Positions 1-8,438 are shown, counted from the first letter of the stretch. The stretch: 64,000 nt of DNA from Microbulbifer agarilyticus S89 (GCF_000220505.1 NZ_AFPJ01000004.1:62001-126000); one strand, 5' to 3'. Numbers and translations: made by a program. The notes: generated by a model not told the origin, from the sequence alone.

Positions 1-6
1 GGAACA

Positions 7-612
7 ATGGCGAATCCTCTCGACCCCAAGCCGGACGCAAGTCTGGATTCCAACTCTTTTCTTTCTGGAATGAACGAAGGTGGTGCGTCTGAGCGTCCTT
101 TCGCGGACAAACTCGATGCATCCATGGCGAAGGATCGCTCCGTAATCGGTAAAAACATCAAGTTCCGCGGTGAGCTGATTGGCACCGAAGACCTGCACAT
201 CGAAGGTACCATCGAAGGCACCGTCATTATGGAAGGTCACGACCTGTCCATTGGTCGTGAAGGCGAAATCAACGCGAATATCCACGCACAGAACATCGTG
301 ATCAACGGCACCCTGACCGGCGATGCGCTGGCCGACGAGCTGATTGAAATCCGTAACACCGCGGTAGTGAAAGGCAACCTGATTGCCCCGCGCATCCAGC
401 TGGACGACGGTGGTAAGTTCCGCGGTTCCATGGATATGGTCGACACCGATGACGAGATGAAAGCCCGTCATTCCGAATTCAAAGACAAGCTGGTTCACCC
501 GAACCTGCCGCCGAAGGACGAAGCGCCGAGTGCGCCCGTGGCGAAAAAGTCTTTCGCCCCGAAAGACAGTGCCAAGGATCAGGCCAAGGAAGCGGAGCTG
601 GCTGACAGCTAA
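7..612 (+). CDS. Bactofilin (polymer-forming cytoskeletal protein)
   Basis: This 201-residue protein has the bactofilin (DUF583) architecture. A disordered N-terminus of about 45 residues leads into a right-handed beta-helix core, roughly residues 46-145, made of short hydrophobic/glycine repeats such as IGKNIKFRGEL, HIEGTIEGTV and IVINGTLTGD. A charged, Ala/Pro/Lys-rich tail follows. Bactofilins self-assemble into membrane-associated filaments without nucleotide and act in cell shape, polarity or envelope enzyme placement. The disordered ends are typical. Only six bases lie upstream in the window, so an earlier start cannot be excluded. A strong terminator follows, so it is probably transcribed separately from the next gene. 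Confidence 0.9.
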   Translation: MANPLDPKPDASLDSNSFLSGMNEGGASERPFADKLDASMAKDRSVIGKNIKFRGELIGTEDLHIEGTIEGTVIMEGHDLSIGREGEINANIHAQNIVINGTLTGDALADELIEIRNTAVVKGNLIAPRIQLDDGGKFRGSMDMVDTDDEMKARHSEFKDKLVHPNLPPKDEAPSAPVAKKSFAPKDSAKDQAKEAELADS

Positions 613-622
613 CCCCCGCGGC

Positions 623-657
623 AACGCCGCAGGCTCTCCTGCGGCGTTGTGTTTTTT
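623..657 (+). terminator. Intrinsic terminator after the bactofilin gene
   Basis: An 11-bp perfect stem (AACGCCGCAGG / CCTGCGGCGTT) with a CTCT loop at 634-637 is followed by GTG and a run of six T. It lies 11 bases after the bactofilin stop and ends before the next gene. Confidence 0.9.
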
Positions 658-692
658 CCTCTGGCTCACGCCCCGAATTCCTGCGATAAACA

Positions 693-1904
693 ATGCAACA
701 CCGTTCTTTTGGCCTCGCTGCGTTAACGACCGAGATGGTCAAAAGCGGGGACCGAATCCTCGACCTCGGGCCACTCTCGTCCGGTACCACTCAGGCTTTT
801 CTCGGCCTTAACTGCCAGTGCCACATCGAAGATCTGGTGGAATACCTGGCCGATAACCAGCACAGCGACGACCCACTGCAAGCGCTGGAAGATCACCTGC
901 TCCCCAAGCCTGCGAACTTAAAGTTCGATGTCATCCTGTGTTGGGATCTACTCAATTTCCTGGAGCTGGATGTTATCCAGCACCTGATTCGCCTGCTGCA
1001 ACCGCATTTAAAGCAGGGCACCATCCTGCATACCATGCGCTACACCGGCCGCAACCAACCGAATAAGCCACGGCGTTTCCGCCTGCAGGAAGACTTCTGC
1101 TTTGAGTATGTGGACGACTCCAGTTATCCACAGGTGGCATCCAAGGGGCACTCTACGGTGACCCTGTTGAAATGTATGGACCGCTTCAGCCTGTTCAATT
1201 CGCTGATGAAGCGCGAGGGCATGGACCAGAACGTTACCGAACATTTCCTTGAATACGACAGCACCACCTCACGCAATCAGGTGCGCAGCGGCGGCGCCTC
1301 GGATGTAAGCGCTTACTTCCGCCAGGTACGTGATGACGAGCAGGTAGCGTTTGCCGGCATCGGCAAAACACTTGCCGCACTGCCCGCCAGTGCTACGGTG
1401 CTGGATTGCGGCCGCAAGAATGGCCGCAATATCGATGCGCTGAAAAAGAAAGTGGGCTCTCTGTATGTGGAAGACCTGCACGCGTCCCTGGCGTGGCGCA
1501 AGAAAATGCACGGCGAAGGCAGTGGCTTCAGTGAGTCCATGTTCAGCTTTGACCCCGGTACCAGGCTGGATGGGGTGTTTTTGTGGGACCTGCTGAACTT
1601 CTGCAGCCCGCAGCAAATTGAAGCGCTGGGCGAACTGCTGGCCGGGCGCATGAACCCCGGTGGCCAGCTGCATTTTCTGGTGTACAAGGCCAGCCAGCAG
1701 CCAGAGCGCCCGGCAATGTTTGAGGTGCTGGAAGACGAGCGCGTGGCGGTGACGGCGATTGCCGATGGCCGCAGTGCACGCAGTCTTGGCAGCACCGCCG
1801 ACTTAATGCGCCTGCTGCCAGGTTACCGCCTGTTCAGCCATCACCTTGCTCGCTTGCCCTCTGGGGATTCGGTGCAGGAGTTTGTGTTGCAGTTAAAGGG
1901 CTAG
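693..1904 (+). CDS. Tandem-duplicated methyltransferase-like protein
   Basis: The 403-residue product contains two copies of a Rossmann methyltransferase-like fold. Copy one (about 15-190) has a motif-I-like strand GDRILDLGP and the motif CWDLLNFLE. Copy two (about 225-400) has SATVLDCGRKNGR and LWDLLNFCS. The shared WDLLNF sits where class I methyltransferases place motif IV, and each copy then has a leucine-rich helix and a Gly-containing strand (KQGTILH; NPGGQLHF). Motif I is eroded in both copies because the GxGxG loop is absent, so binding of S-adenosylmethionine is doubtful. It may be a pseudoenzyme or bind another nucleotide. No signal peptide is seen. It stands between a terminator and a 66-base gap before the channel trio. 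Confidence 0.6.
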   Translation: MQHRSFGLAALTTEMVKSGDRILDLGPLSSGTTQAFLGLNCQCHIEDLVEYLADNQHSDDPLQALEDHLLPKPANLKFDVILCWDLLNFLELDVIQHLIRLLQPHLKQGTILHTMRYTGRNQPNKPRRFRLQEDFCFEYVDDSSYPQVASKGHSTVTLLKCMDRFSLFNSLMKREGMDQNVTEHFLEYDSTTSRNQVRSGGASDVSAYFRQVRDDEQVAFAGIGKTLAALPASATVLDCGRKNGRNIDALKKKVGSLYVEDLHASLAWRKKMHGEGSGFSESMFSFDPGTRLDGVFLWDLLNFCSPQQIEALGELLAGRMNPGGQLHFLVYKASQQPERPAMFEVLEDERVAVTAIADGRSARSLGSTADLMRLLPGYRLFSHHLARLPSGDSVQEFVLQLKG

Positions 1905-1970
1905 ATAGTCCTCCCGAGAAACAGAAAATCAAAAAATTAAATCGAGAAGATTTCACACGAGATTGCTTCC

Positions 1971-3329
1971 ATGTCTGAATTTTTGCGCTCTGTCTTTGTT
2001 GCCCTGAGTCCGGATGCGGTTACCGAAGGGTTCCTGTCGCTGATGCTGGTGCTGTTTGCGCTGGCGCTGGTGTGCCGCTTTGTGCGCCGCGCAGATGAGT
2101 TTGTCGAGCAGGCCCCGGGGCTGCTGACCTCACTGGGTATTCTCGGCACCTTTACCGGGGTGATCATCGGCCTGTTCGAATTCAGTCTGGCAGATATCGA
2201 CGAAAGTATTGCCACCTTGCTGGATGGTTTGAAAACCGCGTTTATCACCAGCGTATGCGGTATCGGCCTGTCCATTGTGCTGCGCGCACTGACCCGGTTT
2301 ATCCCGGTACCCGGCGATGTGGCCGAAGTCACCGACCTCGCGGATATTCGCGATGCCCTGCAGCAACTGCAGAGCGAACTGGTACAGGGCCAGGAGCGCC
2401 AGCTGCAGCAGAGTGAAAACCAGTTACGCGACTTTTCCACGCAGGTGTCGCAGGTGCTGGTCGAGCAGATGGAACAGGTGGTGGTGCGCTTTAATGAGCG
2501 CGTGGAAAACCAGTTCGGCGAGAACATGACCCGCTTCGGGGAAAACTTCGCGCGCTTCGATGCCATGGTGGAAACCCTTACCCGGGAATACAAAGCGCAT
2601 GAAGAACGCGTGGAGTACTGGTCTGAACACTGCGATACAGCGGTAATGGGGCTGGTGCAGGTCGCGCGCGATCTGCAAACCATTCATAAGCAGCTGGCGG
2701 AAGTGCCGCAGTTCTTCGATGGTATGGAGAGCGTCAACGCGCAGGCACGCGAGCAAATGCAGGCGGTTACCGAACAGCTGGACCGCTACCGCGGTGTTGC
2801 GGCGCAGATGCAGAACGTATTGCCGCATCTGGGCGAACGTATCGACCAGTTCGTGAAGGGCATCGATGTGGTGCAGCAGGTAATGACCAGCGATATGCAG
2901 CAGTCCCTGGTGAGCATCGCCAAGCAGAGCGAACTGCTGGGTGCGCAGATTCAGGCGGTGTCCGGCGCATTCGAAAAAATGTCGAGCCTGGATGCGGACT
3001 TTATTCAAGGGTTGGTGCAGGACTCTGTTACCACCCACCGCAATGGCATGCAGGAACTGGCACTGCAGCAAGCGCGTACCCACCAGGAAATGGTGGATGC
3101 CCTCAGCCATGTGATTCGCAAGAGCCTCGGCGACGCCGAGAACTCCATCGGCAAGCAATACCAGCTGGTGGAGCGCAAGATGGAAGAGGAAGTGGAAGGT
3201 GTTATGTCGGCCATGGGGCAGGCGCTGGCGACCATCAGCGGTCAGTTCACTCGCGATTACCGCCAGCTGGTGGCGCAGATGCAGCGCCTGAACCAGTCGG
3301 CGGAGCGCGCCCGTGAGGAAGTCGCCTGA
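1971..3329 (+). CDS. ZorA/MotA/TolQ/ExbB-like channel protein with long coiled-coil tail
   Basis: The 452-residue protein has three N-terminal membrane segments (about 20-37, 51-69 and 87-108). The conserved MotA/TolQ/ExbB core is readable as SLGILGTFTGVIIGL and LKTAFITSVCGIGLSI. The remaining 340 residues are Gln/Glu-rich and look like a long cytoplasmic coiled coil. TolQ and ExbB lack such a tail, while it is a hallmark of ZorA, the inner-membrane stator subunit of the Zorya anti-phage system. The stop overlaps the next start by one base (TGATG), so synthesis is probably coupled to the ZorB-like partner. A housekeeping MotA/ExbB-like role cannot be excluded because the Zorya nuclease and helicase subunits are missing. 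Confidence 0.75.
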   Translation: MSEFLRSVFVALSPDAVTEGFLSLMLVLFALALVCRFVRRADEFVEQAPGLLTSLGILGTFTGVIIGLFEFSLADIDESIATLLDGLKTAFITSVCGIGLSIVLRALTRFIPVPGDVAEVTDLADIRDALQQLQSELVQGQERQLQQSENQLRDFSTQVSQVLVEQMEQVVVRFNERVENQFGENMTRFGENFARFDAMVETLTREYKAHEERVEYWSEHCDTAVMGLVQVARDLQTIHKQLAEVPQFFDGMESVNAQAREQMQAVTEQLDRYRGVAAQMQNVLPHLGERIDQFVKGIDVVQQVMTSDMQQSLVSIAKQSELLGAQIQAVSGAFEKMSSLDADFIQGLVQDSVTTHRNGMQELALQQARTHQEMVDALSHVIRKSLGDAENSIGKQYQLVERKMEEEVEGVMSAMGQALATISGQFTRDYRQLVAQMQRLNQSAERAREEVA

Positions 3330-4051
3330 TGGCAGCGAGGTCGGGGTTTACCCGCTCGGGGACGGTGAGCCGCGGCGACAGTGAGTCCTCGTGGATCAGT
3401 GTGTCCGACCTGATGGCCGGCCTGATGATGGTGTTTCTGTGTATCGCCGTGGCGATGATGCGCTCGGTGATGATCGAGCGGGAAAAAATCCGCACCATTG
3501 CCATGTCCTACAAGGAAAACCAGCTGGCGATCTATGAATCCCTGCAGCAGGAATTTGCCCCGGATCTTGCCCGCTGGGGTGCCACCATTGACCGCGACAC
3601 ACTCACGGTTGCCTTCAACAACTCGGATGCCATGTTCAATACCGGGGAGGCTGCGCTCAGTGCCAGCTACCAGATTGTGTTCGAGGAGTTCTTCCCGCGC
3701 TATATGAATGTGCTGGTGCCGTTTCAGGATTCGGTGGATGCGGTACGTATCGAGGGCCACACCAGTTCCGGTTGGGGTGAGAGCCGAGACCTGAATGCCA
3801 TGTACTTCAATAACCTGCGCCTGTCGCAGGATCGTGCGCGCTCGGTACTGCGTTTTGTGTACACCCTGGATGAAGTAACCACTCACCACGGCTGGATGAT
3901 GCAGAATGTGGCGGCAGTCGGGTATTCTTCCTCTCGTCCGATATACAATCCGGATGGCAGTGAGAATATCGAGCAATCCAAGCGAGTGGCTTTCCGCGTG
4001 ATCACCAATTCTGAAACCAAGATCCACAGCATCCTTGAGGAGTCGTTCTAA
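3329..4051 (+). CDS. ZorB/MotB-like OmpA-family protein
   Basis: The 240-residue protein has one N-terminal membrane helix preceded by SVSDLMAGLMMVF. Asp27 sits where MotB and ZorB carry the ion-binding aspartate. A periplasmic region follows, then an OmpA-like peptidoglycan-binding domain (about 110-230) with RIEGHTSSGWGE and NNLRLSQDRARSVL. With the upstream gene it would form a stator-like ion-driven complex anchored to the cell wall. One-base overlaps at both ends (TGATG upstream, TAATG downstream) place it in the middle of a coupled three-gene unit. The family assignment is secure; a role in phage defence is inference. Confidence 0.8.
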   Translation: MAARSGFTRSGTVSRGDSESSWISVSDLMAGLMMVFLCIAVAMMRSVMIEREKIRTIAMSYKENQLAIYESLQQEFAPDLARWGATIDRDTLTVAFNNSDAMFNTGEAALSASYQIVFEEFFPRYMNVLVPFQDSVDAVRIEGHTSSGWGESRDLNAMYFNNLRLSQDRARSVLRFVYTLDEVTTHHGWMMQNVAAVGYSSSRPIYNPDGSENIEQSKRVAFRVITNSETKIHSILEESF

Positions 4052-5139
4052 TGAAGCGCTTCTCCCGGCACTTTGAGGCACTGACCCAAGCGATTTCTGG
4101 TATGGGAGGCACTGGCGATACGGCGGTTGCCGAAGCGCCCGCGGCAGAAGCCGTTGTGTCGGAAGCGGTAACGGGTATACCGGACAGCTCCATTGAGCAG
4201 GCGCTGCTCAAGGGAATTGAAGTCACCCTCGCTGACCTGGACCAGACCGAGCATGGCTGGTTGTACCGCGGGCACCCAGTGATGGTGTACGCGGTGGATG
4301 TGGCTGCGGTAGATGATCCGCAAGTGCGCAAAGAATTCTTTCATCGTATCCACCTCGCCAGTTGCTGTGGTGCTCTGGAAGTGCCGGATCAGGTGGTGTG
4401 GATTGGTACTGCCCGCGAAGCACTGGCGGCACCGGAGCTGGAGAGTGCACCGCACGCCTGTGAATACTGTCTGGCCAAGGTCAACCACCGCGGCTATCGC
4501 GGCCTTGGCCCGCGCGACCGCAAGCGGGTGGCCGACGCCTTTAATTTCCACTGGCATGTGAGCCAGTATGCGCAGGAATTTTTCGCCGCAGACACCGCGC
4601 ATTTCTGGGCGCCGGGCAAGCAGGCGCGCGCACTGGAACAGATCGAACCGAACGCGGCCGACAGCGGTACCTGTGGCTTTTGTGAGTGGCAAGTACCGGC
4701 GGACAGTGGCTGGTTTGTGCCGGTCGAACGCGGTACCGAACTGGGTCTTTCCATCGACGCCTGTGTACTGTGCGCGCAACAGCAGGCGATGGGTGTGCTG
4801 AGCTTACCGGATGACAGCGCCTTGGCTGCAAGCCAAATACGTTATACAGATCAGGCAGCGGCACACAGCGTGTCCAAAGAGGAAGACGCGCAAGAAGAGC
4901 GTAGCTGGGCCCAGGTGCGCCGCCAGTTACCTTTGTCCTGGCATCCGCTGTGTGAGCAGTTGGAGCGCAGTCTTTCGGCACCGGTATTGTTCCAGCGTTT
5001 TACCGGGTATGAAGGGGTGGCGGTGCTGGCGTGGCCGGAACATCGCCGGGGCATTGTTGCCAGAGCTGAGGATCGCGAGGCGCTGCCGGAGGGGTGGGAT
5101 TTCTGGACGATGCAGGATGTGCTCGGCAGTCTCGGCTGA
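4051..5139 (+). CDS. Unrecognised cysteine-pair protein, third gene of the ZorAB-like unit
   Basis: I do not recognise this 362-residue soluble protein. It has no signal peptide or membrane helix. After an Ala-rich N-terminus (to about residue 45) it carries CC at 105-106 and three CxxC pairs: C137/C140 (HACEYC), C208/C211 (TCGFC) and C238/C241 (ACVLC). The last two pairs are spaced like a zinc ribbon or treble clef. The C-terminal 80 residues are Trp/Arg-rich and end in GWDFWTMQDVLG. It begins inside the stop codon of the ZorB-like gene (TAATG), so it should be made with the channel. It has no visible helicase, HNH or EH-signature motif, so it is not obviously ZorC, D, E, F or G. It could be the cytoplasmic effector or sensor of the complex. 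Confidence 0.7.
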   Translation: MKRFSRHFEALTQAISGMGGTGDTAVAEAPAAEAVVSEAVTGIPDSSIEQALLKGIEVTLADLDQTEHGWLYRGHPVMVYAVDVAAVDDPQVRKEFFHRIHLASCCGALEVPDQVVWIGTAREALAAPELESAPHACEYCLAKVNHRGYRGLGPRDRKRVADAFNFHWHVSQYAQEFFAADTAHFWAPGKQARALEQIEPNAADSGTCGFCEWQVPADSGWFVPVERGTELGLSIDACVLCAQQQAMGVLSLPDDSALAASQIRYTDQAAAHSVSKEEDAQEERSWAQVRRQLPLSWHPLCEQLERSLSAPVLFQRFTGYEGVAVLAWPEHRRGIVARAEDREALPEGWDFWTMQDVLGSLG

Positions 5140-5164
5140 TGCATACGCGCAAACAACACATATG

Positions 5165-5192
5165 AAAAAGGGCAGCGGAAGCTGCCCTTTTT
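5165..5192. terminator. Bidirectional intrinsic terminator
   Basis: GGGCAGC (5170-5176), a GGAA loop and GCTGCCC are flanked by five A on the left and five T on the right. The hairpin lies between two convergent genes and can end transcription from both sides. Confidence 0.9.
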
Positions 5193-5197
5193 CGTGC

Positions 5198-5830
5198 TTA
5201 CTGACGCACCGTAACCTTGGTGCCAATGGGCGCGTTTTCATAAAAAATTTTGGCCATGTGCCAGGGTAGGCGCACGCAACCGTGTGATTCCGGGCGACCG
5301 GTAACCTTGCCCGCATGCATGCCTACCGCGCCGTTAAAGCGCATGAAGAAGTCCATGGACGCTCCGCGGAACACAGTGCCTGCCGGGCGCTTATCTTTGC
5401 GCACATCCACGCTGGATTTGCGTACATAACCGGCCCGATCCACGTACTGGCCAAACAGGTTGGAGCGGTGATCAATATTTTTTTCCGAGACACGGAAGCT
5501 GCCCGTGGGGGTGCGGTAGCCAGCAATCCCCGTGGCAATCGGCGAGATACCTGCGAGCCGGCCGCCCTTGTAGAAGTACGCGCGCTGCTCGCTGATGTCG
5601 ATGATGATGTGTGGGGCTCCACCAATCACATCCCTGCGCCACCAGGCACTGCCATCGGTCATGGATCTATGTTGCTGGTAGGGGTAGGGGTAGTCGCCGG
5701 CCTGCGCCACCGGCGCAAACATCGCAGATGCGGCCAACACCAAGCTGGCACCGACTGCGATTTTCTTGAGAAGGTTTTTGAGCGAAAAGCTTTTCAGTGA
5801 AAAGTTCCGTGAGATGGAAGAGCCTTGCAT
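5198..5830 (-). CDS. L,D-transpeptidase (YkuD domain), secreted
   Basis: The catalytic YkuD signature is at the C-terminus as SHGCVRLPW, with the nucleophilic cysteine, preceded by a histidine-containing segment around RFNGAVGMH. Such enzymes make 3-3 peptidoglycan cross-links or attach proteins to peptidoglycan in the periplasm. I start at the ATG at 5830, giving 210 residues, because it has GAGGT seven bases upstream and opens a clean signal peptide: a Lys-rich stretch, the hydrophobic VGASLVLAASAMF, then PVAQA. Reading could begin further upstream at 5941, but that extension has no signal character. It shares its terminator with the cysteine-pair gene. Confidence 0.9.
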   Translation of the reverse strand: MQGSSISRNFSLKSFSLKNLLKKIAVGASLVLAASAMFAPVAQAGDYPYPYQQHRSMTDGSAWWRRDVIGGAPHIIIDISEQRAYFYKGGRLAGISPIATGIAGYRTPTGSFRVSEKNIDHRSNLFGQYVDRAGYVRKSSVDVRKDKRPAGTVFRGASMDFFMRFNGAVGMHAGKVTGRPESHGCVRLPWHMAKIFYENAPIGTKVTVRQ

Positions 5831-6146
5831 GCATACCTCATCTGCTCTCGCGAGCAATTTGCCGGCCGGCAGTGTGTCGGGCGTGCGGAAAGGCGGCAGC
5901 CTTTTTGCGGGGCGAACGCACCCCTGCACGACAGTGCACAATTTCGACCTTTGAATTTCCCCAAAGCGACGCGCCGGTGTGTCCCGGTTTGGCCGCGGGA
6001 TGAGCCTGCCCTTCGGCCCGCGTGGCGCGGACGTCAGGGCAAGTGAGAGGCATGGTAGGGTCTGGTTTTGGCGCTTTTTACATTGAAATGGAATGAGCAG
6101 AGGCGCCGATAGAAATAAAACTTTATAGTCACACGCAAATGCGAGG

Positions 6147-6175
6147 CAAAAAAAAGCCGGCTAAACAGCCGGCTT
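6147..6175 (-). terminator. Intrinsic terminator, minus direction
   Basis: AAGCCGGCT (6154-6162), an AAAC loop and AGCCGGCTT (6167-6175) form a 9-bp stem. Read on the minus strand it is followed by eight T. It lies about 215 bases after the alpha-glucosidase stop and may end that mRNA or a small RNA between them. Confidence 0.8.
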
Positions 6176-6234
6176 CAAAAAATTCCAGAAAACTGGAAAT
6201 CGTGCTTCGACGAGAGAGCAACTACGTTAACGAT

Positions 6235-6329
6235 CTTATTGAGAGGTACCCCTTTTGAACCTGTATTTCGCGACTGGTTCGCTAAAGGCGGCGTACAGGC
6301 GTTAACAGGAACGCCAAATTCTCAATAAG
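6235..6329. repeat. Long-range inverted repeat, possible structured RNA
   Basis: CTTATTGAGA at 6235-6244 is the exact reverse complement of TCTCAATAAG at 6320-6329. The arms enclose about 75 bases. With the minus-strand terminator 60 bases further on, this looks like the body of a folded 3' UTR or small RNA. No known RNA family is recognised. Confidence 0.35.
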
Positions 6330-6389
6330 GTCAGTGTTTTTTTCCTTTCCTTCTGTGAGGCTACTTTTCGTTGGCTTGCGTGTTGGGGC

Positions 6390-8048
6390 TTACTTTTTCA
6401 GGAAGACCCGTGCCGCGGCTGTCGGCAGTTCAATCTTGTCGCCGTTCAGTGCACCCGCGAAACCTTCCGGGGTAATGTCTTCGCTACCGGCAAACGCGGC
6501 TGGCAGTGCAATTTCAGTCGCTTCCTGACCCAGGTTCAGGGCCACAAAGTAACGCTCTGCGTCGCCTTCGCCGGCGCGCTCGAACACCAGCAGGTCGTCG
6601 CCGGTTTCCAGAATGTTCTGGCTGGCAGTGGCCAGGGCGCTCGGCAGGTCCGCGTGCCACTTCAGTAGGGCGCGGAAGCGGTTCAGCATTGCATGCTGGT
6701 CGTCTTCCTGCACGGAGGCGGCCAGGTGGTAGTGTTCTTCGGCAACCGGCAGCCAGGGTTTTACCTTGGAGAAGCCGGCATTGATCTCGCCACCGTTAAA
6801 CCACGGCATCGGGGTACGGCAGCCGTCACGGCCTTTGAATTCCGGCCACAGGTTGATGCCGTACGGGTCTTGCAGGTCTTCGAATGCCACATCGGCTTCC
6901 GGCAGGCCAAGTTCTTCGCCCTGGTACAGGCATACGCTGCCGCGCAACATCAATTGCATCAGCAGGAACAGTGGCGCGCGCGCCATGGCGGTTTCGTTGT
7001 CGAAACCCTTGTTCCAGCGGGTGAAAGAGCGCGGTACATCGTGGTTGGAAATGGACCAGCAAGGCCAGCCTTCTTCGATTACCTGGCGGTTCTTCTCCAG
7101 GGTGTCGCGCAGGAACTGCGCGCTGCAGTCTTCAGACAGCAGGTCGAAGGAGTAGGCCATGTTCAGGCGGTTTTCCGTGGTGTACTCGGCCATAATCTTG
7201 TGGGTATTGTCGTCGCCCACTTCGCCCACGGTCATTGCACCCGGGTACTCTTCCAGCAGCTCGCGTACGCGCTGCAGGAATACCAGGTTTTCCGGCTGAG
7301 ACTTGTCGTGGATGTGCCACTGGTATTCATAGCTGTTCACCGGCGGCAGGCCGTTCTTGTCCAGCTTCACCGGGCGTGCCGGGTTGTCCTGCAGAGACTG
7401 GTTGTGGAATGCGTGGTTGATGGCGTCCAGACGGAAACCGTCGACACCGCGGTCCAGCCAGAAGCGCAGATCCGCAAGCAGTTGTTCCTGAACTTCCGGG
7501 TTGTGCAGGTTCAGGTCCGGCTGCTCCTTGAGGAAGTTGGTCAGGTAGTACTGGCGACGACGGGTGCACCAGCGCCAGGCGCTGCCACCGAAGTTGGACA
7601 TCCAGTTGTTAGGCGCACTGCCGTCATCTTTGGCGTCTGCCCACACGTACCAGTCGGCCTTGGCGTTGTCGCGGCTGGCGCGGCTTTCTTCGAACCAGGC
7701 GTGCTGGTCGGAGGTGTGGCTCAGGATCTGGTCGATAATCACCTTCAGGCCCAGAGAGTGAGCCTTGTCAATTACCCGGTCGAAGTCGTCCAGATTGCCG
7801 AAGATCGGGTCAACATCGCGATAGTCAGACACGTCGTAGCCGAAATCTGCCATCGGCGATTTGAAGAAGGGGGAGATCCAGATGGCATCAACGCCCAGGG
7901 ACTTCACATAGTCGAGCTTCTCCACGATACCCGGCAGATCGCCGATACCGTCGCCGTTTGCGTCGCAGAAGCTGCGCGGGTAGATCTGGTAAATAACGCC
8001 GTTGCGCCACCATTCCCCGTTTGATTTGTCTTTCTGAATACCGCTCAT
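6390..8048 (-). CDS. GH13 alpha-glucosidase (GH13_23-like)
   Basis: The 552-residue cytoplasmic enzyme (no signal peptide) should hydrolyse alpha-linked glucose from maltose and small malto-oligosaccharides. The GH13 catalytic triad is visible: nucleophile Asp208 in DGFRLDAINH, acid/base Glu276 in TVGEVGDD, and transition-state stabiliser Asp337 in ISNHDVPRS. The start WWRNGVIYQIYPRSF and the stretch YQGEELGLPEADV resemble characterised Halomonas-type alpha-glucosidases of family GH13_23. The neighbouring malT gene and the MalT-box-like palindrome 65-89 bases upstream suggest induction by maltotriose through MalT. No maltose transporter is in the window. Confidence 0.93.
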   Translation of the reverse strand: MSGIQKDKSNGEWWRNGVIYQIYPRSFCDANGDGIGDLPGIVEKLDYVKSLGVDAIWISPFFKSPMADFGYDVSDYRDVDPIFGNLDDFDRVIDKAHSLGLKVIIDQILSHTSDQHAWFEESRASRDNAKADWYVWADAKDDGSAPNNWMSNFGGSAWRWCTRRRQYYLTNFLKEQPDLNLHNPEVQEQLLADLRFWLDRGVDGFRLDAINHAFHNQSLQDNPARPVKLDKNGLPPVNSYEYQWHIHDKSQPENLVFLQRVRELLEEYPGAMTVGEVGDDNTHKIMAEYTTENRLNMAYSFDLLSEDCSAQFLRDTLEKNRQVIEEGWPCWSISNHDVPRSFTRWNKGFDNETAMARAPLFLLMQLMLRGSVCLYQGEELGLPEADVAFEDLQDPYGINLWPEFKGRDGCRTPMPWFNGGEINAGFSKVKPWLPVAEEHYHLAASVQEDDQHAMLNRFRALLKWHADLPSALATASQNILETGDDLLVFERAGEGDAERYFVALNLGQEATEIALPAAFAGSEDITPEGFAGALNGDKIELPTAAARVFLKK

Positions 8049-8438
8049 GCCAGAGTCCGTCGATGGATACTTATTAGGTTAGGGTGAGTATGGCGATACC
8101 GGAGGCGGCGTACCTCCCCCCTGATCGGGGGGGGAGGGGGAGAATCTGGCGGCTTAAATACCGGTTCTGACCGAAAGGTCGGTCATTTTTGGGGGCGGAT
8201 CTGGAGGAGGTCCCCACTCAATCACCGCCCCCAGTCTACCCGAAGCTGGTACCAGCGTGACTGCAATAACTGCCAGCGCTGCTGGCACAAAAATATCGCG
8301 CTCTTTTCGGTGCAATCCCGCACTTAAACCTGTCCACCAGCAGCTGCAAAAAGCTGCCCAGCGACATCATCATTGGGCGAGAAATGCGGTAAAAGAATTC
8401 AATACACTTACTACCGGGGTGCTGGGTAAAAGTAATTT
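8049..8438. other. Intergenic region between malT and the alpha-glucosidase gene
   Basis: This 390-base gap holds the alpha-glucosidase promoter region, including the G/C-block palindrome at 8113-8137. A short hairpin (GACC-GAAA-GGTC, near 8169-8180) and an inverted repeat GGGGGCGG / CCGCCCCC (about 8190-8232) lie nearer malT. No supported coding sequence is seen. Confidence 0.6.
8113..8137. promoter_or_regulatory. MalT-box-like inverted pair upstream of the alpha-glucosidase gene
   Basis: CCTCCCCCC (8113-8121) and GGGGGGGGAGG (8127-8137) are separated by TGATC. The E. coli MalT box is GGGGA(T/G)GAGG, and GGGGGAGG is close to it in both arms. A nearly identical palindrome lies upstream of malT. 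Binding is inferred. Confidence 0.5.

Larger units (their letters stand above)
5831..6389. other. Intergenic region with structured elements, no supported gene
   Basis: This 559-base gap holds the upstream region of the L,D-transpeptidase gene on its left. On its right lies a minus-oriented terminator (6147-6175) and a long inverted repeat (6235-6244 with 6320-6329). Short open frames here have no recognisable features or ribosome binding sites. Confidence 0.6.

Noticed and set aside
1971..5139. Calling the trio a complete known Zorya system
   Set aside because: None of the helicase, nuclease or EH-signature partners that define described Zorya types is present.
6693..8024. 443-residue open frame antisense to the alpha-glucosidase gene
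   Set aside because: It is a high-GC shadow; the opposite strand has an intact GH13 enzyme with all catalytic residues.
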